DNA from: Desulfovibrio gilichinskyi
Lineage (GTDB): Bacteria > Desulfobacterota > Desulfovibrionia > Desulfovibrionales > Desulfovibrionaceae
DNA length: 64,000 nt
Direction: 5' to 3'
Assembly (NCBI RefSeq): GCF_900177375.1
Contig: NZ_FWZU01000005.1
Span: 1-64,000 of the forward strand
In this document: piece after piece, positions 44,423 to 53,854 of the stretch
How positions within the stretch are numbered: position 1 is the first letter of the stretch
Layout of the letters: each line of letters opens with the position of its first letter
Translations under genes and position numbers: made by a program
The notes under the pieces: model-generated
The model's input: the letters and a program-made list of their open reading frames with translations, nothing else
Database searches by the model: none
What the model was told of the DNA's origin: nothing

Positions 44423-45616
44423 ATGACAAATTCCAGTATTAATGAGAAGTTACTGACTGAGCACAAAATCAGCGTACTTTTGATAGATGATCAGCCTATG
44501 GTCGGCGAAGCTGTGCGCAGAATGCTGGCTGAAGAAAAAGACATAGATTTTCATTTTATCAGTGACCCCACTACTGCAATCCCCACTGCCGAAAAACTTG
44601 AGCCGACAGTGATTTTACAGGATCTGGTTATGCCGGAGATTGACGGAATGACCATGGTAAAATTCATGCGGGCCAATTCAAAGCTTAAAAATATTCCGCT
44701 GATTGTTCTTTCCACTAAAGAGGAAGCCACCACTAAAGCTGAAGCCTTCGCCCTTGGTGCTAATGACTATCTGGTTAAACTGCCGGACAAGATCGAACTT
44801 ATTGCGCGCATCAGATATCACTCGAAAGGTTACATCAATCTGCTCCAGAGAAATGAAGCTTATAAACAGCTTCTTGAAAGCAGAGACGCAATGCGTAAAG
44901 AACTGGCTGTTGCCGCGGATTATGTAACTTCACTTCTGCCTAATCCTGTTGAGAAAGGTGAGATTCAGGCTGATTGGCGGTTTCTACCCTCTGCTTCCCT
45001 TGGTGGTGACTCATTCGGGTATCACTGGCTGGATGACGATCATTTTGCCATGTATCTGCTCGATGTCTGTGATCACGGGGTCGGTTCTGCTTTGCTTTCC
45101 GTTTCTGCCATGAACGTTTTACGTTCGCAGACGCTGCCGGATACAGATTTTCATAAGCCGGATGAAGTCCTTTTTGCTCTGAATGAATCTTTCCAGATGG
45201 ATCAACAGAACAATTTATATTTTACTATGTGGTACGGGGTTTTCAAAAAATCCGATCGTACTTTAACTTACTCCAGCGGCGGGCATCCACCTGCTTTGCT
45301 TATGAATGGAGATGAAGTTGCACAGCTGAGAACTCCGGGAATGATTGTCGGCGGAATGCCGGATATGCAGTATACAAGCGATTCTATTAAAGTATGCCAT
45401 GGTGCACGCTTCTTCCTGTACAGTGACGGAGTCTATGAACTTAAAAAAGTGTCAGACGGTAAAATGTGGGACTTTGACGGGTTTGTAAATTTTATGAAAT
45501 CCACAACAGGGCCGCTCGGTAATCCTATTGATATGCTTTTAGGATACACCAAGGAACTGCAGGGGCGCGAAGATTACGACGATGATTTTTCAATGGTCGA
45601 GTTTGTTTTTGAATAG
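44423..45616 (+). CDS. WspR-type receiver fused to PP2C/RsbU-type phosphatase
   Basis: A 397-residue response regulator. The receiver (~15-140) contains LLIDDQPMVGEAVRRMLAEE, phosphoacceptor Asp67 in ILQDLVMPEIDG, STKEE, and GANDYLVKLPDKIELIARIRYHS, the characteristic WspR receiver. A coiled linker (~142-180) leads not to GGDEF but to a SpoIIE/RsbU PP2C domain (~190-397) with metal ligands in LGGDSFGYHW, LLDVCDHGVGSALLS, SSGGHPPALL and DDDFSMVEF. It should dephosphorylate an anti-sigma-factor antagonist when activated by the CheA upstream. No STAS or anti-sigma gene is nearby. Confidence 0.93.
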   Translation: MTNSSINEKLLTEHKISVLLIDDQPMVGEAVRRMLAEEKDIDFHFISDPTTAIPTAEKLEPTVILQDLVMPEIDGMTMVKFMRANSKLKNIPLIVLSTKEEATTKAEAFALGANDYLVKLPDKIELIARIRYHSKGYINLLQRNEAYKQLLESRDAMRKELAVAADYVTSLLPNPVEKGEIQADWRFLPSASLGGDSFGYHWLDDDHFAMYLLDVCDHGVGSALLSVSAMNVLRSQTLPDTDFHKPDEVLFALNESFQMDQQNNLYFTMWYGVFKKSDRTLTYSSGGHPPALLMNGDEVAQLRTPGMIVGGMPDMQYTSDSIKVCHGARFFLYSDGVYELKKVSDGKMWDFDGFVNFMKSTTGPLGNPIDMLLGYTKELQGREDYDDDFSMVEFVFE

Positions 45617-45649
45617 CAGCACTGTTTTTAGTTTCAAAGAGGGTGGAAG

Positions 45650-47482
45650 ATGAATATACGTAAACAGTTTATGATAGGGTGTGTGGCTTTTTGTCTGGTG
45701 CTGACAGTTGCCATTCTTTTTCTGATTTCAAATTATACCCGTAAAACTCTTATGCAGGAATACCAGGGTAAAGCTGAAATCATGCTGCACTCTATGATGG
45801 CGGTTCGTAAATATACCGGAGCGGTGATTCGTCCCAAGGCAACAGAGCTGCTGCCGAAGGATCAATTTATGCCTGAATTGCAGTCCACTTCATTTACTTC
45901 CAACGGTGTTTTCAATCGCATTCCTGATCAGTTTAAGCATGAGATTATGTATAAAACCGCTTCAACTAAACCGCGAAATTCTTTAAATATGGCAACCGCA
46001 GATGAAGCTCTTATAATCGATGATCTTGATAGGCTTGCTAAAAAGGGTAAAACTCCTTTTTTGGAGGGCGTTAGAAAAGTTAATGGTATTAATTATTATA
46101 TAATTGCAGAAGGGGAATCCAACAAACCTGAATGCATGGTTTGCCACGGTACACCGGCGCAAGCTCCGCAATCAATGAAAGACAGATATCCGGTTGAAAA
46201 GGATGACGGGTATTATCGTAAACCGGGACGTATTGAGTGTGCTCAGATTGCGTCAATTCCGCTCTCTGCAATGGATATGGTTGCTAACCAGACTTTTGGA
46301 ACAATTATTTTTATAGGTTTCTTTTTTATTGCATTTGCTTTGGCTTTTTTACTCTTCGGTCTTAATTTGATTTTTAATCCTATTTCACACATCACCGATA
46401 TTGCTAAGTTCATTGCAGAAGGCGATATAGAAAGTGCGAACACTTCAATTCATAATTTGAGAAGCACCGCTCGGGGTAAATTCTTTGCGTCCAAAATTAT
46501 GAAGTCAGGAAACGAAATTGGAAATCTGGTTCAGTCTTTTGAGAAAATGACAGAAGGGCTTTCATCTCTGATAACTGAAGTCCGAGATTCCGGAGACAGT
46601 GTTTCTGTAGCCGGTAGAAAGATCAGTGCGACTGTCGGCGATATTGCTTCAGCTGTGACCAGACAGGCCGCTTCTACTAATGAAGTTACTGCTACAAGCA
46701 GTCTCATCCGCAAAACATCAAGAAGTCTTGTTGAAGTAATGGAAGATGTTGCCGTAAATGCTTCTGAATCCGCAGACTTAGCAGAAGTTCTTCAAGGTAA
46801 TATTTCACTACGCGAAAAATCCCTCATCAATCTTGTGAATTCTACAGATGATGTCTCCTCCAGACTGGGAGCCATAAACGAAAAGGCTACTAAAATTAAT
46901 CAGATTGTAACAACCATTGCCAGAATTGCCGACCAGACGAATCTTCTTTCACTTAACGCAGCTATTGAAGCGGAGAAAGCCGGACAGTTCGGGCAGGGTT
47001 TTTCTGTTGTAGCACGAGAAATCAGAAGACTTGCAGACCAGACAGTTATTGCTGCTGAAGATATTGAACTTATGGTTCGTGATATGCAAACAGCTGTAAG
47101 TTCCGGTGTAACTGAAATGGAAAAGTTTAATAATGAAGTCCGTTCAAGCGTTGATGAAGTTGAGAAAATGAGTTTTGATCTTGGTCAGATCGCTGAACAG
47201 GTGAGAGTCCTCAAGCCGAAGTTTGCTGAAGTTTCCCAGGCTATGGGGGATCAGGCGGATAGTGCGGAACAAATTAATGAAGCTATGTCTGATTTGAGTG
47301 ATTCCGCTGTAGGGACTACAAGTTCAATCGAAGACTTTAAACGGACTGTCGCCAGTTTGAACTATACAGTGCAGAGTTTAACAGGAGCCGTTGACGGATT
47401 CAAAGTTGCTGAGTCGGAAGCGAAAAAGAAGTCTGCAAAAACGACTGAAACGGAGAAAAAGAATCTTGAGCAACAGAATTAA
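45650..47482 (+). CDS. Methyl-accepting chemotaxis protein with haem-binding DUF3365-type sensor
   Basis: A 610-residue receptor. A signal-anchor at ~8-27 and a second membrane segment at ~217-242 enclose a periplasmic domain of the DUF3365/Tll0287 type with a c-haem motif CMVCH (Cys162, Cys165, His166). HAMP-like linker (PISHITDIAKFIAEGDIESA) and signalling domain with LSLNAAIEAEKAGQFGQGF and IRRLADQT follow, closely related to that of the first receptor in the operon. Likely senses redox state or a haem ligand such as NO, CO or O2; inferred. Last gene of the operon, 33 nt after the phosphatase gene. Confidence 0.92.
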   Translation: MNIRKQFMIGCVAFCLVLTVAILFLISNYTRKTLMQEYQGKAEIMLHSMMAVRKYTGAVIRPKATELLPKDQFMPELQSTSFTSNGVFNRIPDQFKHEIMYKTASTKPRNSLNMATADEALIIDDLDRLAKKGKTPFLEGVRKVNGINYYIIAEGESNKPECMVCHGTPAQAPQSMKDRYPVEKDDGYYRKPGRIECAQIASIPLSAMDMVANQTFGTIIFIGFFFIAFALAFLLFGLNLIFNPISHITDIAKFIAEGDIESANTSIHNLRSTARGKFFASKIMKSGNEIGNLVQSFEKMTEGLSSLITEVRDSGDSVSVAGRKISATVGDIASAVTRQAASTNEVTATSSLIRKTSRSLVEVMEDVAVNASESADLAEVLQGNISLREKSLINLVNSTDDVSSRLGAINEKATKINQIVTTIARIADQTNLLSLNAAIEAEKAGQFGQGFSVVAREIRRLADQTVIAAEDIELMVRDMQTAVSSGVTEMEKFNNEVRSSVDEVEKMSFDLGQIAEQVRVLKPKFAEVSQAMGDQADSAEQINEAMSDLSDSAVGTTSSIEDFKRTVASLNYTVQSLTGAVDGFKVAESEAKKKSAKTTETEKKNLEQQN

Positions 47483-47553
47483 CAGACTTGTAACAATTCT
47501 GACTCATTAGGAACTAATGTTACAGGTAAGGTCCGTTCCAAAAGGAGTTCATT

Positions 47554-48240
47554 GTGTCAACTGAGAAAATACTGGTCGTAGAAGATCATTACGATACTAT
47601 TGAATTATTGAAATATAATTTAACCTCATCCGGTTTTGAGGTTGTAACTGCAATGGATGGGCATAAAGCCCTGGAACAGGCCAGAAATGAAATGCCGGAT
47701 CTGATTCTACTTGATCTTATGCTTCCGGGTATCGATGGGCTGGAAGTTTGTCGCAGACTCAAGCAGGAAGCCGGAACTCAGCATATTCCTGTCGTAATGC
47801 TTACAGCCAAAGGCGAAGAAGTGGACAGGGTTGTCGGACTTGAACTCGGAGTTGACGATTACATCGTAAAACCGTTCAGTCCGCGTGAACTGGTACTCAG
47901 GGTTAAAGCAGTTTTAAGGCGCGGCTCAGAAGTTGAAACTAAGCGTCCAGGTAAATGGAGTCGCGAAGGGCTGGCTGTGGATTTTGAAGCTCATACTTTG
48001 GAATGTGACGGAGAACCTGTTACTCTTACAGCCACAGAATTCAAGCTGTTTTCAGAATTATTGCAGCATGAAGGAAAAGTCCGCACCCGTGATCATCTTC
48101 TTGATACCGTATGGGATACACATTTTGAAGGGTATTCACGAACCGTTGATACACATATCCGCCGGTTACGTCAGAAGCTCGGCCCTTACGCCGATTATAT
48201 CGAAACCGTGCGCGGGGTAGGATATCGGTTTAAGTGTTGA
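47554..48240 (+). CDS. phoB: PhoB-type response regulator
   Basis: A 228-residue OmpR/PhoB-family regulator. Receiver 1-120 (ILVVEDHYDTIELLK, Asp54 in LILLDLMLPGIDGLEVC, LTAK, VKPFSPREL) and winged helix ~130-228 (LTATEFKLFSELLQHEG, RTVDTHIRRLRQKLG, VRGVGYRFKC). GTG start with AAAGGAG at 8 nt. The PhoR-type kinase follows after 277 nt, separated by a terminator. No pst or phoU genes are in the window, so phosphate as the signal is by family only. Confidence 0.9.
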   Translation: MSTEKILVVEDHYDTIELLKYNLTSSGFEVVTAMDGHKALEQARNEMPDLILLDLMLPGIDGLEVCRRLKQEAGTQHIPVVMLTAKGEEVDRVVGLELGVDDYIVKPFSPRELVLRVKAVLRRGSEVETKRPGKWSREGLAVDFEAHTLECDGEPVTLTATEFKLFSELLQHEGKVRTRDHLLDTVWDTHFEGYSRTVDTHIRRLRQKLGPYADYIETVRGVGYRFKC

Positions 48241-48272
48241 TTTAATTTACCTTTAGTTATTTTGATCTTTAT

Positions 48273-48317
48273 ACTCGGGAGAAGTGGTTTACCAAAACCT
48301 TTCTTCCGAGTTTTTTT
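48273..48317 (+). terminator. Hairpin terminator after phoB
   Basis: Outer stem ACTCGG-GA-GAAG with CTT-C-CGAGT, inner stem GGTTT/AAACC, then a T7 run at 48311-48317. Confidence 0.7.
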
Positions 48318-48410
48318 ATGTGAATTACAATAAGGCCATTGCCCCTTTCTTTGAAAAAGCCTCACACTCAGATGATATTTTATGATCAGATCTATTTCTG
48401 GTGAAAAGAG

Positions 48411-48440
48411 CAATTACGTTGCTAAATTGTAACGTAATTG
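48411..48440. promoter_or_regulatory. Inverted repeat upstream of phoR, candidate operator
   Basis: Perfect 10-bp arms CAATTACGTT (48411-48420) and AACGTAATTG (48431-48440) with a 10-nt spacer, about 78-107 nt before the kinase start. Spacing of one helical turn between arms fits a dimeric regulator site. Not a Pho-box repeat that I recognise. Confidence 0.45.
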
Positions 48441-48517
48441 AGTTTTATGTGCAGGATAATTGAGTAATCTACCAATTTTAATCTCATTAATATTTAGCAT
48501 TAGCGCAGAAGAAAATT

Positions 48518-50314
48518 ATGATCAATGAAGTAAGTTATTCAATTAAAAGTAAGCTTTTTATAGCAGTCTGTCTGGTTGCGATGATTTGTGTAAGCCTTCC
48601 TCTCGGTCTGTCGTATTATAATTTAAAAGCAGATCTAATGGCGGATGCTCGCCAGAGCTCGCAGCAAAATCTTGAACTGGTGCAAAGACTTTACCGCAAA
48701 ACAGAGGAATTAAGCGCCAGTGATCGCATCAGCGAAGTATCGCATCTGATAGGTGAAGAGATCGCGTTTTTTTCCGCAGACGGTAAAACTATTTCAGGAG
48801 CTTCATGGGTTAATCCCAAATGGGATATTTTAAGCAGAGAAGAAATAAGAGGTGCAAAGTCGGACGGTATCGGCTTTCATATAAGTTTTGATTCAGCTAG
48901 AGAAACTTATACTCTTTATTCGGCAATACATTTTGAAGACAGTAGCAGCGGCGCGGAAGGATATTTCTTAATCAAGAATCAGCTCCTAGGAATACAAGCG
49001 AAGATTTCGACAATCTGGAATACTTTTTTCTGGATACTTCCAGTAATTATGCTTGTCTGCTATCTGGTTATCCGGTTTGTTACCCTTCAATTGTCGTCTT
49101 CGGTTGAATCCATGGTCAGAACGGCTGAAGCTGTGGGGCAGGGTAATTATAAACGCAGAATCAGGTCATTACCTGATAAAGAATTTTTGCGGCTTGCAAA
49201 TTCAATTAATTGGATGGCTGAAAGAATCGGTGAACATGTGGGAACCATAACCAGCCAGAAGAATAAGTTACAGGCTGTGCTGAACGGTATGTGGGACGGC
49301 GTAATGGTCATGGATTCTGATTGTCGTATCCAAAGCGTCAACCGGGCATTAGTTGAAATTCTTTCCGGAATTGAAAATTGTATCGGTCGCAGTCCTCTCG
49401 AAATCCTTCCCTGTCCGCAGTTGCAGGATGCCTGCGAGTCAGTGGTTGCCATGGAAGGCCCTAATGCTCTTAACGTAAATCTGGAGCTGTCCGCAGGTCG
49501 TGTTTACGAAGTCAATATTGTCCGTTCACCGCACACAACCGATCCTGGACAAGGACCGGGAGCAATAGCTGTGTTTCATGATATAAGTGAAATTAAGCGC
49601 CTTGAAACTGTGCGTAAAGATTTTGTGGCCAATGTCTCGCATGAGCTTCGAACTCCGCTTACATCTATCAAGGGGTATGCTGAGACTTTGCTTTCCACCC
49701 CCGCTCCTCCGGCAAAATTGCGGAAAACATTTTTAGGAACTATAGAAAAAAATGCTGATCACATGTGCAAGATTGTGGATGACCTTTTGAATCTATCCCG
49801 CATTGAAAGTAATTCCACCCAAAACGGATTTGTTGATATGGACCCGGCAGAAGCTGTTTCGCAGGCATGGCAGGCATGTTCCGGTCTGGCTGAAAAGAAA
49901 CAGGTGAGTATGGTAAATACTTTAGAATCAGGCGCGTTCACGATTTTTGCCAACCCTGATCAGTTGATGCAGCTTTTCAGGAATCTTTTGGAAAACGGCA
50001 TAAAATACGGGCCTGAGAATAAATCTGTCACTGTGAGCTATTCGAAAGATGGAGATGATCTGAAATTTATTGTTCAGGACGAAGGGCCTGGAATTCCGGC
50101 CGCGGACCAGCCCCGTATTTTTGAGCGATTTTATTCTGTTGAAAAATTTCGCCGCAATGAGTTCGGCAGTACCGGTCTTGGGCTTGCTATTGCAAGGCAT
50201 ATCGTCCGCAACCATGGCGGGGAGATTAAGGTGCAAAGTCCGCCCGAAGGTTACAGTCACGGTACAGCGTTTATTTTCAGCCTTCCGTATAAGCCTGTAA
50301 AAAAAATGATGTAG
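48518..50314 (+). CDS. phoR: PhoR-type sensor histidine kinase
   Basis: A 598-residue kinase. Membrane segments at ~12-32 and ~168-188 bracket a periplasmic sensor of ~135 residues; HAMP (~190-240), PAS (~250-360), dimerisation with the phosphoacceptor His in FVANVSHELRTPLTS, and ATPase with NLLENGIKYGP, DEGPGIP and GLGLAIARHIV. This is the PhoR layout. PhoB is the immediate upstream gene, but with its own terminator, so the kinase probably has its own promoter. Confidence 0.9.
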   Translation: MINEVSYSIKSKLFIAVCLVAMICVSLPLGLSYYNLKADLMADARQSSQQNLELVQRLYRKTEELSASDRISEVSHLIGEEIAFFSADGKTISGASWVNPKWDILSREEIRGAKSDGIGFHISFDSARETYTLYSAIHFEDSSSGAEGYFLIKNQLLGIQAKISTIWNTFFWILPVIMLVCYLVIRFVTLQLSSSVESMVRTAEAVGQGNYKRRIRSLPDKEFLRLANSINWMAERIGEHVGTITSQKNKLQAVLNGMWDGVMVMDSDCRIQSVNRALVEILSGIENCIGRSPLEILPCPQLQDACESVVAMEGPNALNVNLELSAGRVYEVNIVRSPHTTDPGQGPGAIAVFHDISEIKRLETVRKDFVANVSHELRTPLTSIKGYAETLLSTPAPPAKLRKTFLGTIEKNADHMCKIVDDLLNLSRIESNSTQNGFVDMDPAEAVSQAWQACSGLAEKKQVSMVNTLESGAFTIFANPDQLMQLFRNLLENGIKYGPENKSVTVSYSKDGDDLKFIVQDEGPGIPAADQPRIFERFYSVEKFRRNEFGSTGLGLAIARHIVRNHGGEIKVQSPPEGYSHGTAFIFSLPYKPVKKMM

Positions 50315-50345
50315 CCGGATTCAAATCCAGAGTTGTTTATACAGA

Positions 50346-50382
50346 AAAATCCCGCTTAAAATAAAATTTTAAGCGGGATTTT
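50346..50382. terminator. Bidirectional terminator between phoR and SPOR gene
   Basis: Perfect 17-bp stem AAAATCCCGCTTAAAAT (50346-50362) with 50366-50382, 3-nt loop; T and A runs serve both convergent genes. Confidence 0.9.
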
Positions 50383-50411
50383 GAATTGTTCATCAAGCAT
50401 TTCTTCAGAAT

Positions 50412-51119
50412 TTATTTAACTGCTTTTTTGCTTTTTAACATCAGTTTTTTAATGCCGTATTTTGCCAGAACATTTCGCATGCTCTGAGTGCTTTCAGCTG
50501 ATCCGATATGTCTGACGACAACTCTATACCAAGTTTTGCTTCCGCTTTTACCTATTGCAAGTGATGCGTTCAGACCGTCAGTGATAAGTTTTCCGCTGAA
50601 TTCTCTGGCTTTACTTTCAGATCCGAAGGATGCGACCTGATAGAGATAGTCGAATACAGGAGGCGCGGACGCTGCCGAATTATCCATTTTCACCGGAGCT
50701 GCGACAGCAACGTCTTTTTTCACCGCAGAAGGTTCTGGTGCAACTTTTGTTTCAGGTTTTACCGTAATTTCTTTTTCAGCTGGTTTTGCTTCCGGTTTAG
50801 CGGCAGTTTCAGGCTTAACAGAGGTTTCCGGTTTTATCTTAAGGTTATCCATATACAGCAATTCTTCCGGCTTCAGTATCCCGCCTTTTACTTCTCCGGA
50901 GCTGTTGGCTGACTGGGTAGGCATCATCATTGCCAGTTCCGGCACATCGTTTTCAGGCTGATACCCTCTGCCGAGCAGGATACCGAGTATAAAGAAAGCG
51001 CATAAGGCTCCAACACACCCGGCGCAAAGTCCAATGACTTCCGCCAATGTGAAGGAGAAATTATATTTTTTTTCTTGAGATGAATCTGAGCCGTTTATTA
51101 TTTTTCGGATAGCCACCAT
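50412..51119 (-). CDS. SPOR domain membrane protein
   Basis: A 235-residue inner-membrane protein. A short cytoplasmic N terminus is followed by one membrane segment at ~26-48 (VIGLCAGCVGALCAFFILGILL), a Lys/Pro/Glu/Ala-rich periplasmic linker with repeats such as KPETAAKPEAK and KPETKV (~95-150), and a C-terminal SPOR domain (YLYQVASFGSESKAREFSGKL, WYRVVVRHIG). This is the FtsN/DedD-like layout that targets septal peptidoglycan. The ATG at 51119 has GGAG 5 nt before it. It follows argS by 33 nt on the same transcript. Confidence 0.88.
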   Translation of the reverse strand: MVAIRKIINGSDSSQEKKYNFSFTLAEVIGLCAGCVGALCAFFILGILLGRGYQPENDVPELAMMMPTQSANSSGEVKGGILKPEELLYMDNLKIKPETSVKPETAAKPEAKPAEKEITVKPETKVAPEPSAVKKDVAVAAPVKMDNSAASAPPVFDYLYQVASFGSESKAREFSGKLITDGLNASLAIGKSGSKTWYRVVVRHIGSAESTQSMRNVLAKYGIKKLMLKSKKAVK

Positions 51120-51152
51120 GTCGCTCCGTTTTTGATGCACACTTGCAGTCAG

Positions 51153-52796
51153 TTACATTTTTTCAGGTGCGGAAACTCCAAGCAGGCTCAAACCATTGGC
51201 AAGTGTTTTTGCTACGGCTTGCAGCAGGAGCAGTCTCGCCGCGATAATTTCTTTCTCAGCGGAAAGAATATGATGCATTGAGTAAAATCTATGCAGCGCA
51301 CCGGCAAGATCTCTCAGATAATAACTGATGGTATGCGGGCTCATATATTCACCGGCACTTTCAACGACATCATTAAACTGATCGAGAAGTTTCAGAAGAC
51401 CCAGTTCTTCAGTATTATTTAAGTTGGTAAGGAGTGTCTGGCCGGATGCACCGACTTCTATTCCTTCATCAGCAGCCTTGCGGATTACTGAGCATATACG
51501 CGCATGAGCGTATTGTACATAATATACTGGATTTTCCATGGTTTTCTGTTTGACCAGATCAAGGTCAAAATCAAGATGACTGTCGCTTTTGCGGGACAGG
51601 AACATGAAACGGGCAGCGTCGCGGCCAACTTCATTAACCACGTCTTCAAGTGTTTCAAATTTACCGGCGCGGGTGGACATGGCAATCTGTTCTCCGCCGC
51701 GCAGCAGATTAACCAGCTGCACAAGGATAACTTCAAGCTGTCCCTTTTTGCCTAGAGCTTCAACAGCAGCCTGCATGCGCGGGATATAGCCGTGATGGTC
51801 TGCTCCCCAGATGTCGACGACTTTGTCGAAACCGCGTTTGTACTTATCGTCATGGTAGGCGATATCGGATGCAAAATACGTCAGGTCGCCGTTTGATTTA
51901 CGGAGTACGCGGTCTTTATCGTCACCGAGGTCGGTACTCTTGAACCAGAGTGCTCCGTCTTTTTCATAGGCCATGTTTCTTGCTTTGAGGTCTGCAAACG
52001 TTTCTTCCACTTTACCGGCGGAAACAAGGCTTTCTTCTGAGAACCATACATCATGGCGGACATCAAAAGCTGCGAGGTCTTTCTTGATACCTTCGAGAAT
52101 TTGATTCATTCCATACTTGCGGCAGATAGCTATTGAATCAGCTTCTTCCATTTCAAGGATGGTGGGGTTGAGTGCCAGCACTTCTTTGGCGATATCAATG
52201 ATGTATTCGCCTTTATAAAAATCTTCAGGATCGGCAATGTCACGGCCTTCAGTCTGCTGCAATCTTACCCAGATAGAATTACCGAGGATAAGCATCTGGC
52301 GTCCGGCGTCATTGACGTAGTATTCTGCTTCAACCTTATGTCCGGTGAATTCCAGAATACGGACAAGGCAGTCACCTAGAGCTGCGCCGCGTCCATGACC
52401 GATGTGCAGAGGTCCTGTCGGGTTGGCAGAGACGTATTCGACCTGAACTTTGATGCCTTTACCTATTTCGGAACGTCCGAAATCAGCACCTTTTTCGAGA
52501 ACTTCAGGGATGAGGTTCTGCCAGAAGGAATTGGAAAAGGTAAAGTTCAGGAAGCCTGGTCCTGCGATATCGACTTTTTCAATATATAGGTCATTGTCCA
52601 GCTCGTTCTTGATTTCTTCGGCAATGGCGCGAGGATTCATTTTTGCCTGCTTGGAAAGCATCATGGCAATATTGGCGGACATGTCACCGAAATTCTTATC
52701 TCTAGGTGGTTCGAGAACAGCTTTTTCCGGCCATTCCCAGCCTTTGCTTTCAAGAATAGAACTTAGGACGTTTTGAAGGTGAAGTTTAGCTTTCAT
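51153..52796 (-). CDS. argS: Arginyl-tRNA synthetase
   Basis: A 547-residue class I synthetase. N-terminal Add1 domain (~1-100), catalytic HIGH motif in [15 protein letters not shown], and the KMSKS-like loop present as [10 protein letters not shown]. The C-terminal DALR anticodon-binding domain ends [20 protein letters not shown]-like. Charges tRNA-Arg. First gene of a two-gene operon with the SPOR gene. The 188-nt gap upstream has a near-palindrome CCTTATCTAGATATGG at 52813-52828 but no firm promoter. Confidence 0.97.
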   Translation of the reverse strand: MKAKLHLQNVLSSILESKGWEWPEKAVLEPPRDKNFGDMSANIAMMLSKQAKMNPRAIAEEIKNELDNDLYIEKVDIAGPGFLNFTFSNSFWQNLIPEVLEKGADFGRSEIGKGIKVQVEYVSANPTGPLHIGHGRGAALGDCLVRILEFTGHKVEAEYYVNDAGRQMLILGNSIWVRLQQTEGRDIADPEDFYKGEYIIDIAKEVLALNPTILEMEEADSIAICRKYGMNQILEGIKKDLAAFDVRHDVWFSEESLVSAGKVEETFADLKARNMAYEKDGALWFKSTDLGDDKDRVLRKSNGDLTYFASDIAYHDDKYKRGFDKVVDIWGADHHGYIPRMQAAVEALGKKGQLEVILVQLVNLLRGGEQIAMSTRAGKFETLEDVVNEVGRDAARFMFLSRKSDSHLDFDLDLVKQKTMENPVYYVQYAHARICSVIRKAADEGIEVGASGQTLLTNLNNTEELGLLKLLDQFNDVVESAGEYMSPHTISYYLRDLAGALHRFYSMHHILSAEKEIIAARLLLLQAVAKTLANGLSLLGVSAPEKM

Positions 52797-52984
52797 TATG
52801 GATCAAAAATCTCCTTATCTAGATATGGTAAAACGGCTTATCATCTTTCTTTCCACCTTCCAAGTGTATAAAGCAGAACCCAAAGAATACTACGCTGACT
52901 AAGGTGCTTTCTTATTTATAAGAAAAGTGTAAATCTTAGGCTCAATTCTTTTTTTTAATAATTATTTTTCAGCGGAGATTTGTT

Positions 52985-53851
52985 TTGGACCCAGTTATAA
53001 ATCGTTTTCAAAAGATGAGCTATTCTATTCCATGGAATGTAGCTCTTTTAACGTTAGGTTCTTTTTTAACAGCTCTTGCGATCAAGGGCGTAATTATTTC
53101 TAACGCTTTTCTACCCAGCGGTATCTCAGGCCTTGGGCTTTTGTTATATTATATTTTACCGGCAGTGTCTCCGGGAATGTGGATTTTCTTGCTGAATATA
53201 CCTATATTCCTCATAGGCTGGTTTTTTATAAGCCGTTCGTTTTTTTTGTACAGTCTGTACGGGATGCTGACTCTGAGTGGATTTGTGGAACTTTTACCGT
53301 GGACGGTCAGCTTTCATGACAAGTGGCTGGCGGTTCTTGCTGGTGGTGTTGTTCTTGGGCTTGGTTCAGGTATCGCATTGCGTTCTCTGGGGTCCACTGG
53401 CGGAATTGGTATTTTACAGATTTTTTTCCGTGAAAAACTCGGGATAAAGGCTGGACAGTTTTCCATGGGCTTTAATGTTGTTGTCCTTGGAATCGGAACC
53501 ATTTGGCTGAGTTTAAACGATGTGCTTTATTCTCTGGCAATGATTTATGTTTCTGCCGCCGTTATAGATGTTGTTCAGAGGTTGTTTAACCAGCGTAAGA
53601 TGGTGCTGATCATAACCTCATTTCCAGAGGCTGTTTCCGGCGCAATAATGACAAAACATGGTCGGGGCACTACTTTGATCAATGCTCGCGGCGGCTATAC
53701 CGGACAGGAACGCACTGTTGTGCTGACCGTTGTGGATTCTTTCAGGCTTAAAAGGCTTGAGGCAACAATATACAATATTGATCCGGCTGCGTTCGTAATA
53801 ATTGAAACAACTTTCAGCGTGCTCGGAAAGGGATTTTCCGTGCCGAGGTAG
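52985..53851 (+). CDS. YitT family membrane protein
   Basis: A 288-residue protein with five to six membrane segments in the first ~200 residues (LTLGSFLTALAIKGVIISNAFLPSGISGLGLLLYY region and GIALRSLGSTGGIGILQIFF) and a C-terminal cytoplasmic DUF2179 domain (~210-285: GRGTTLINARGGYTG, FVIIETTFSVLGKGF). The function of YitT proteins is not established. TTG start supported by GGAGA 5 nt upstream; the next ATG lacks one. Three nt separate it from the SAM-hydrolase gene. Confidence 0.88.
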   Translation: MDPVINRFQKMSYSIPWNVALLTLGSFLTALAIKGVIISNAFLPSGISGLGLLLYYILPAVSPGMWIFLLNIPIFLIGWFFISRSFFLYSLYGMLTLSGFVELLPWTVSFHDKWLAVLAGGVVLGLGSGIALRSLGSTGGIGILQIFFREKLGIKAGQFSMGFNVVVLGIGTIWLSLNDVLYSLAMIYVSAAVIDVVQRLFNQRKMVLIITSFPEAVSGAIMTKHGRGTTLINARGGYTGQERTVVLTVVDSFRLKRLEATIYNIDPAAFVIIETTFSVLGKGFSVPR

Positions 53852-53854
53852 TTT

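Noticed and set aside
52813-52828. Near-palindrome CCTTATCTAGATATGG upstream of argS
   Set aside because: Imperfect and short; a central XbaI-type hexamer of this sort is expected by chance in AT-rich gaps.
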